Under the pieces are notes generated by a model. That model had not been told where the DNA came from, searched no databases, and was given only the letters and a program-made list of their open reading frames with translations. The position numbers and the translations under genes were made by a program. 17,455 nucleotides of DNA from Bacillota bacterium (GTDB lineage Bacteria > Bacillota > Sulfobacillia > JAJZYS01 > JAJYTV01), in assembly GCA_021810725.1 (NCBI GenBank), contig JAJZIE010000018.1, positions 1 through 17,455 of the forward strand, given 5' to 3'. Position 1 is the stretch's first letter. Every line of letters starts with the position of its first letter. Shown piece by piece: positions 12,521 through 17,455 of this stretch.

Positions 12521-15382
12521 CTACTCGTGTAGCGCGGAGATCCAGTCGAAGTCCGGCGGGTCCGGAGCGTCGGGGTCGTCGTCGACGATGAAGTCCTCTA
12601 TTGGTTCCGGATCCTCCTCGATCTCCGGCGGATCGGGAACGGCCTCCTCGTTGAGGCGAAGTGACATGCTCGGGACACCTCCCTTGGAGTCCGCTTGCGG
12701 GGTCCCATCCCTGGCACCCATCGGTGGCACCAGCCGGAAGATGGAGTCAGCGGCCGGCACCTCACCGACCGACGCCGGGGCCTCTGCCTCGGTGGCCACC
12801 TGCACGCTCCACTCGGCGTTGTCCTGATCCAGGGCGAACAGGCCCTCGGCCGCGAACATCTCCACCTCTTCAGGACGAGTGGTGATGAAGGGGTAGAGCG
12901 CTGGCGTGGCCTCCACTTGTACGAACGCCCTCTCCTCTCCGGCGACGACGATCCCCTGGCCGGGCCGCGCCGAGAAGATCATGCGGGTCTCGGAGTCCGT
13001 CAGGCGGTACTCGCGTTGGATCATCTCGAGGTCGCTCTGCTTGTCATTGCGCAGCAGGAACGTGATGCCGGTGTTGGTGAGACAGACGCGGGCCTCGGCT
13101 TCGCCTTCCACCTTGACGCCCGTCGCCGGGTCGCCGAGCAGGTCGGTGATGCCCTGCGTCATCAGCGCAACGCGGCCGCCGAGCTTGCCCGCCATGCGGT
13201 AGAGCTGGCTGACCAGACGTGCGGTGTCCTCGCGACCGAACATGATGTGCGCCTCGTCCACCGCCACCAGCACACGGCGCTTGGCCATCGCCAGACGCCA
13301 GCGGACGAACTCCGAGATCATCGCGTAGGCGACGGCCTGCAGGTACTTGCCGCTCTGCCCCTGGATGAGGCTGTGGACGTTGAACACCACGAGGCGCTTG
13401 CTCATGTCGAGGTTGGTCTCACCGGAGAACATATCGAGCGTGCCTCGGACGAACGGCCGGAGCTTCAGGGCCAGGGACTCGAGCCCCGGAGTCTTCTCGA
13501 TGTACTTCAGGGCGTCCGTCAAGGTCGGCGATCGCTTGGCCCGTGGCATCGCGGTCAGCGTCGTGCGGTCTACGATGCTCTGCCAGTCGTCGGTCATGCC
13601 GAACTCGGCGTACATCGCGGTCAGCGGGGCCTCCAGCAGGGAGCGCTCCTCGGCCGGCATCCGATCGTCGGGGTAGGCCATCATCTCGAAGAGGCTCTGC
13701 AGGAAGCTGATCTTCGCCGTCACCGGCCGGCGCATGTCGTCGTCCAGCCGCTTGAGGTCGAAGGGCAGCAGGATCTCGCACGGGTTGATGCGGTCGTCGG
13801 ACCCGGCCCCAAACCTCGCGTAGGTGCCGCCAAGGAGCTGCGTCCAGCGTTTGTAGTCGATGGCTGGGCTCGGGTCGAGCACCATCACGTCCTGGTCCGG
13901 TGAGAAGAGAGCCTGCGTGGCCAGCACCTTCATCACGAAGGACTTGCCGCTGCGGGTCTTCGCGACGATCAGCAGGTGGGCGGGGTTGTAGCGCCTGGGG
14001 TCGATGATCACCGCGTTACCGGTCGAGAGGTTCTGCCCCCAGAGCTCCCCCTGGTCGTGCAGGAGCTCGCCCGAGGTGAACGGGAACGTGGTCGAGAGAG
14101 GCAGGGTCGGGATCGGGCGCACGCGGCGCAGCACCGCGTTGCCGAGCGGCATCGTGGTGCGGAACGCGGCGGCCTCCTCGAGCCACGTCTCCCTCAAGAG
14201 GAGCGAGTAGCCAGCCGCATCCTGCTTCAGGAGGTTTACCGCGTCCCGCAGCTCCTCTGGGGTGTCCGCGGTGAGCGTGATCATCAGGGTGACGTCGAAC
14301 ATGCGCTGCGTTCCACGCCCGAGCTCGTAGCGCAGGATCTCGGCGTCCTCCTGGCCGACCTCCGTCTGGATGTCGGCACGCAGGCCGCGCTTGGCCTGCC
14401 AGCGGGTGTTCGTGTCGAGGTCGATCAGTTTGCGCTGGATCTCCGCGACCGCCTTGGCCGACGAGATTGGCTCGACGAAGAAGCTCACCCTCCGGCGCAC
14501 ATTGCCATGCGTGAAGTGGAGCAGCCTCTCAAGCCAACCGTTCATCGCCCGCTCCGGGTAGGCCACGACCATCAGGCTGGCGGAGTGCGCACCCCCGAGT
14601 TCCAGATGTCCAGGGTGTTCCACCACCGCCGGCGGCGAGATCACATCAGCCAGGCTGACCGCGTTGCGGCTCAGTACGTCTGTCTCTTCGGGAGCCACGT
14701 TCAGGTGCAGATCGCCCGGCTTCTTCCGGCCGAACTGGATCCTAATCTGCGGTGCCGCGGGCTTGCGCTGCTTGGTGTCCGCCCCGCGCCGCAGGAAGGC
14801 GTTGATGCCTCCCATGACGTCCGGGAGACTGACCTGCGGCTGACCGTAGCACACCTGCAGGATGGCGCCGATGCGTTCAGGCGAGCACGTCTTAGCCTTG
14901 AAACCGTTGACCATGAGAAGCTGCTGCAGCCGCTTGGCGTTCGCCTCAGCCTCCTGCTTGGTCGCTCCAGTCAGCGTCAGAACGGTGCTCTCGGCAAGCA
15001 CATGACTCGCCAGATTCTCAGCCATCAACTGCTGGGCCTCAGCCAAGCGCCCCAGCGGTGTGTCGCCCTCGGCCGTACGGGTCGCATCCAACTGTTGTAC
15101 GTAGCCGGCGATGTCGGTAGGCTCGACGAACAATGTGGCCTGAAGGAGCCACTTCTCGGGGAGTCCGTTGAGAACACGGGCGTAGGCCTCCAGCCGCGCG
15201 TCCTGCTCATCCAGAGAGAGCATCGAGAAGAACTCACCCTCGACTTCAATCAGGGCGGCGTACACGCCATCCTTGCGCTTGATTGTGCTGCCTTCGATGG
15301 CGGCAACGTCTACGAGGTTGTCAAGTGCGGCACGACTTGTCGCGGTGGATGCCTTGGGGCTCCCATTACCGAAACCGAACAT
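12521..15382 (-). CDS. VirB4/TraC-family conjugation ATPase
   Basis: A 953-aa cytoplasmic ATPase of the type IV secretion VirB4 group. Residues 1 to about 430 form the divergent N-terminal domain. The ATPase domain follows, with Walker A at 474-481 (AKTRSGKS, Ala in place of the first Gly, as in some VirB4 relatives), Walker B VLVAVDEAH (D709-E710), a MTQGITDLL sensor-like segment near 742, and RPGQGIVV near 806. The last 45 or so residues are an acidic, proline-rich tail (many E, D and P) beyond the usual fold. It powers substrate transfer and pilus or channel assembly with PrgI/VirB3- and VirB6-type partners, which are encoded immediately upstream. The ATG at 15382 follows GAGGAGGGG, 12 bp after the PrgI gene. 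It is the last gene of this operon in the window. Confidence 0.93.
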   Translation of the reverse strand: MFGFGNGSPKASTATSRAALDNLVDVAAIEGSTIKRKDGVYAALIEVEGEFFSMLSLDEQDARLEAYARVLNGLPEKWLLQATLFVEPTDIAGYVQQLDATRTAEGDTPLGRLAEAQQLMAENLASHVLAESTVLTLTGATKQEAEANAKRLQQLLMVNGFKAKTCSPERIGAILQVCYGQPQVSLPDVMGGINAFLRRGADTKQRKPAAPQIRIQFGRKKPGDLHLNVAPEETDVLSRNAVSLADVISPPAVVEHPGHLELGGAHSASLMVVAYPERAMNGWLERLLHFTHGNVRRRVSFFVEPISSAKAVAEIQRKLIDLDTNTRWQAKRGLRADIQTEVGQEDAEILRYELGRGTQRMFDVTLMITLTADTPEELRDAVNLLKQDAAGYSLLLRETWLEEAAAFRTTMPLGNAVLRRVRPIPTLPLSTTFPFTSGELLHDQGELWGQNLSTGNAVIIDPRRYNPAHLLIVAKTRSGKSFVMKVLATQALFSPDQDVMVLDPSPAIDYKRWTQLLGGTYARFGAGSDDRINPCEILLPFDLKRLDDDMRRPVTAKISFLQSLFEMMAYPDDRMPAEERSLLEAPLTAMYAEFGMTDDWQSIVDRTTLTAMPRAKRSPTLTDALKYIEKTPGLESLALKLRPFVRGTLDMFSGETNLDMSKRLVVFNVHSLIQGQSGKYLQAVAYAMISEFVRWRLAMAKRRVLVAVDEAHIMFGREDTARLVSQLYRMAGKLGGRVALMTQGITDLLGDPATGVKVEGEAEARVCLTNTGITFLLRNDKQSDLEMIQREYRLTDSETRMIFSARPGQGIVVAGEERAFVQVEATPALYPFITTRPEEVEMFAAEGLFALDQDNAEWSVQVATEAEAPASVGEVPAADSIFRLVPPMGARDGTPQADSKGGVPSMSLRLNEEAVPDPPEIEEDPEPIEDFIVDDDPDAPDPPDFDWISALHE

Positions 15383-15394
15383 CCGCTCCCCTCC

Positions 15395-15715
15395 TCAACG
15401 ACTGCGGGGGCGGTCGTTGACCGTCCCCGCGAAGTAACTCGCCTTGCGCTCCCGTCTATAGAAGGCGACGGCACGCTGAAGCCACGTCACCATGCGATCG
15501 CCGTAGAGATCCATCGGGAAGCGGACCAGCCCGAAGACTGCGGCCACCCCCATCGCCACGGCGATCTCGGGGATCTTCTCGACGATCGGCGCCTGCCCCG
15601 TCAGCGTCCTCAAGGAGACGACGACGCCAACGCCCAGGAAGATGGCGCTAGGGGCGTCCAGGTTGCCAAGCCACTTGAAGCTCTGGCGGTAGTTCGCCGG
15701 GATCTTCACGTCCAC
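15395..15715 (-). CDS. PrgI-family conjugation membrane protein (VirB3-like position)
   Basis: A 106-aa protein opening MDVKIPANYRQSFKWLGNL, a pattern typical of PrgI-family proteins in conjugative elements (V-x-I-P-x-N/D near the start). Two hydrophobic segments follow (about 24-37 and 49-64), then RFPMDLYGDRMVTWLQRAVAFYRRERK, a basic amphipathic C-terminal part that would face the cytoplasm. The family is found directly upstream of VirB4 and probably anchors the ATPase to the membrane, as VirB3 does in diderm systems. The GTG start at 15715 has AAGGAGGT about 9 nt upstream. Spacing is 15 bp to the VirB6-like gene and 12 bp to the virB4-like gene, so the three are co-translated. Confidence 0.88.
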   Translation of the reverse strand: MDVKIPANYRQSFKWLGNLDAPSAIFLGVGVVVSLRTLTGQAPIVEKIPEIAVAMGVAAVFGLVRFPMDLYGDRMVTWLQRAVAFYRRERKASYFAGTVNDRPRSR

Positions 15716-15730
15716 TCAGACGAGACCTCC

Positions 15731-17419
15731 TTAGCTGTAGGTCGTCGGACGAGGTTGTACGCCCTTACGCTGCACGACGTCGCGCGCTGACCGGTAGGCG
15801 CCGTCGCCATGCGGCGCTCCCATGACGCGCTCGAGCACGTCATGCCGCGCTTGACTCGAGACGTTCTCATAGTCCGCCCGTGCCTTCGCGTACTCGTTGG
15901 GGTCTCTCGCTGTGACCATGCGCTGGAACGCCTGTGAGACTTGCCCTCTCTGGTCGGGCGGCATCATCGCCTCGTACCCGCGCGCACCGGCCTGCACCGC
16001 GTAGTCGTGGCTTGCGTTCGAGTCCGTGGCGTTGTATTTCAAGGCATCGGCACGCAAGGCACTCTGCCCGAGCGTGCGATTGGGCTGGAGAATCGCCTTC
16101 CCTACGCCGCCGGCCGCGCGTGCTCCGCCGGCGGCAGCTCCGCCCGCAGCACGCATCGCAGACGCCACGCCGGGGGCCTTCGTCTCGAGCCCCGCCCACA
16201 TATGCCGTGCGGCTCCCGAGACCACCTGACCCGTTCCTGTGAGGCCGGCTGCGCCGAGCACCGACTTCCCTGCCTGCGTGGCCCTCTGCATGAAGCCCTG
16301 TCCTGTGGCGCCGCTGCCGATCTCCGGCTTCGCCGCCCAGTTGCTGAGCTTGGCTTGACTGCGCTGCGAGTAGGACTCGGCCATCTTGCCCGCGGCCTGA
16401 CCGAGAGGCGACATTCTGGCGGCCGACATGGCGCCGCGACCGAGCATGTACCCGCCGGCAGCCGCCATCATCATGCCGCCGACGCCAGCATGGCTGTGCC
16501 CGGTGATCTGCTGCATCATCTGTGGGGCCTTGCTTACCATGAACATCGCGAAGATCCCGATGAGGATGCGCACGAGGTCGGTGATGAAGTCCCCGCTGTT
16601 CACCTTGAGAGGGCCTCCGATGATCAGCCAGGCGATCCACCACATGACCACCATGGCGAGCTGAGAGAAGACCGCCCCCATCGCCTCTGCCCAGTTCCAC
16701 TGCCACGCGCGCTTGTTACCGGTAATGGCCAGGGCCGCGGTGACGGGTAGAAGCCCGGTGAAGACGATCAGGTCGACGACGCGCATAGCCCAGACGATCA
16801 CCGCCCAGAGCATGAAGCCGGCAAGCACCAGCAGAGCGGTCGGCCAGAGCCAGTTGACGATGATGTCGCCCGCAAAGGTAGCCAGCCCTCCGACCACGAC
16901 ACCCGTCGCAGTGCTCGCAAAGGCCGCCGGGTGGATCCAGTTGGCCTGGTACTGTTCCGTGAAGCTGATGAGCGTTAGAGAAATGCGGTTCATCGCGTCG
17001 AGCAGCGCGCTCAGGAAGGCGTAACCACCCACGAGCACGAGCAGCCAGATGCCGACTCCCTCAAGGGAGTCCGCCCAGGCTGATCGCGCAAACTGGCTTC
17101 TACCGGCAAAGCTGCCCCAGGTGTTCGTGAAAGCCACCCAGGTGAGAGCGAACAGGGCGACACCTACGCTCGCGGCCGCCATGGTGTCAAACACGTAGCT
17201 GGCGGCCGCGGCCGCGACGATGCCGCCGTGGCCGCCAGGGTGCAGTGGGTCGATGCTGAGCGGGGCGAAGACCGTTGCCTTCAGGAACTCTGTAACGAGC
17301 CAGAAGATGGCCTCGCCGATCCACCCGATGATCTGCCCGATCGGCTGAATCACCAGGACGTTGAAGAAGCTGATGATCGCGTTGACGATATTGGTCAGCA
17401 GCCAGTGACCGAAGCCCAA
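15731..17419 (-). CDS. VirB6/TrbL-like polytopic conjugation channel protein
   Basis: A 562-aa protein. Residues 1 to about 335 are strongly hydrophobic with about seven to eight membrane helices, for example near 8-42, 68-95, 118-142, 165-225 (two or more), 245-268, 278-298 and 308-328. Residues from about 336 onward form a hydrophilic, Ala/Gly/Gln-rich tail with few predicted strands, ending in QRKGVQPRPTTYS. This architecture, and its place directly before PrgI and VirB4 genes, matches VirB6/TrbL-type inner-membrane channel components. The family is defined more by topology than by motifs. The TTG start at 17419 follows GGGAGG by about 8-9 nt and abuts a TAA that probably ends the preceding gene. 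Confidence 0.82.
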   Translation of the reverse strand: MGFGHWLLTNIVNAIISFFNVLVIQPIGQIIGWIGEAIFWLVTEFLKATVFAPLSIDPLHPGGHGGIVAAAAASYVFDTMAAASVGVALFALTWVAFTNTWGSFAGRSQFARSAWADSLEGVGIWLLVLVGGYAFLSALLDAMNRISLTLISFTEQYQANWIHPAAFASTATGVVVGGLATFAGDIIVNWLWPTALLVLAGFMLWAVIVWAMRVVDLIVFTGLLPVTAALAITGNKRAWQWNWAEAMGAVFSQLAMVVMWWIAWLIIGGPLKVNSGDFITDLVRILIGIFAMFMVSKAPQMMQQITGHSHAGVGGMMMAAAGGYMLGRGAMSAARMSPLGQAAGKMAESYSQRSQAKLSNWAAKPEIGSGATGQGFMQRATQAGKSVLGAAGLTGTGQVVSGAARHMWAGLETKAPGVASAMRAAGGAAAGGARAAGGVGKAILQPNRTLGQSALRADALKYNATDSNASHDYAVQAGARGYEAMMPPDQRGQVSQAFQRMVTARDPNEYAKARADYENVSSQARHDVLERVMGAPHGDGAYRSARDVVQRKGVQPRPTTYS

Positions 17420-17455
17420 TTACCTCGCCTCCCTCGCGCCTCGGGGATCGCCCAG
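17420..17455 (-). CDS. Probable 3' end of an upstream conjugation gene (partial)
   Basis: The minus strand from the right edge stays open for 11 codons (LGDPRGAREAR) and ends with TAA at 17420-17422, directly against the TTG start of the VirB6-like gene. Such stop-start abutment is common in this operon, so an upstream gene probably ends here. It is too short to identify, and the same bases contain the ribosome binding site for the next gene. Chance openness over 11 codons cannot be excluded. Confidence 0.3.
   Translation of the reverse strand: MGDPRGAREAR

Noticed and set aside
12361..12591. Two small plus-strand frames: 39 codons from 12361, and 72 codons from 12373 with GAGGAG 5 nt upstream
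   Set aside because: The ribosome binding site of the second is good, but its product becomes Arg-rich as it runs antisense into the VirB4 3' end, and neither frame has a domain. Could be revisited with ribosome profiling.
13976..15790. 604-codon plus-strand frame, and a 402-codon frame at 12695-13903, opposite the VirB4 and PrgI genes
   Set aside because: Both are antisense shadows. The minus-strand products have Walker motifs and family N termini, and the plus-strand frames have neither domains nor sensible starts.
1..17455. CRISPR arrays, tRNA or rRNA genes, insertion sequences, integrase or transposase genes
   Set aside because: No regularly spaced repeats, no cloverleaf or rRNA-like segment, and no recombinase motifs were noticed on either strand; a software scan was not possible.

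Overview
The window is GC-rich bacterial DNA. GTG and TTG starts are frequent, and most genes have strong GGAGG-type ribosome binding sites. Together with a PrgI/VirB4/VirB6-type conjugation module this suggests a high-GC bacterium, probably with a single membrane (for example a high-GC Bacillota, Chloroflexota or Actinomycetota lineage). No rRNA or other lineage marker is present, so the taxonomy is inference.

Region 1 (1-6822, minus strand) is a complex iron-sulfur molybdoenzyme operon. In transcription order it holds a four-cluster ferredoxin subunit (6822-6058), an NrfD/PsrC-type membrane quinol subunit (6022-4751), a Tat-exported molybdopterin catalytic subunit (4754-1950), a TorD/DmsD-type chaperone (1906-1340), and a second polyferredoxin running off the left edge (1247-1). 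The subunit order FeS-NrfD-Mo matches ttrBCA-like systems. The substrate cannot be read from the sequence. The catalytic subunit lacks the usual first ligand of its N-terminal FeS cluster.

Region 2 (7166-10847, plus strand, divergent from Region 1) carries what such an enzyme needs: tatA and tatC to export the folded RR-signal subunit, and moaA and moeA for early and late steps of molybdenum cofactor synthesis. The two arms share a 343-bp intergenic region and look like one functional unit: enzyme, chaperone, exporter and cofactor.

Region 3 (10997-11778) has a short membrane protein and, convergent to it, a membrane-anchored 170-aa protein that could be a VirB8/TcpC-like conjugation component.

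Region 4 (11779-12520) has no convincing conventional gene. It is dense in inverted repeats: two long-range stems with a nested GNRA hairpin ahead of a 34-codon ORF, and a minus-strand sigma-70-like promoter followed about 150 nt later by an intrinsic terminator with a T5 tract, which together define a candidate small RNA.

Region 5 (12521-17455, minus strand) is a type IV secretion/conjugation operon: a VirB6/TrbL-like polytopic protein, a PrgI-family protein and a VirB4 ATPase, tightly spaced, with a further gene probably ending at 17420. The boundary between the metabolic genes and the transfer genes near 11.23-11.27 kb may be the edge of an integrated conjugative element. No integrase, relaxase or attachment repeat is visible here.
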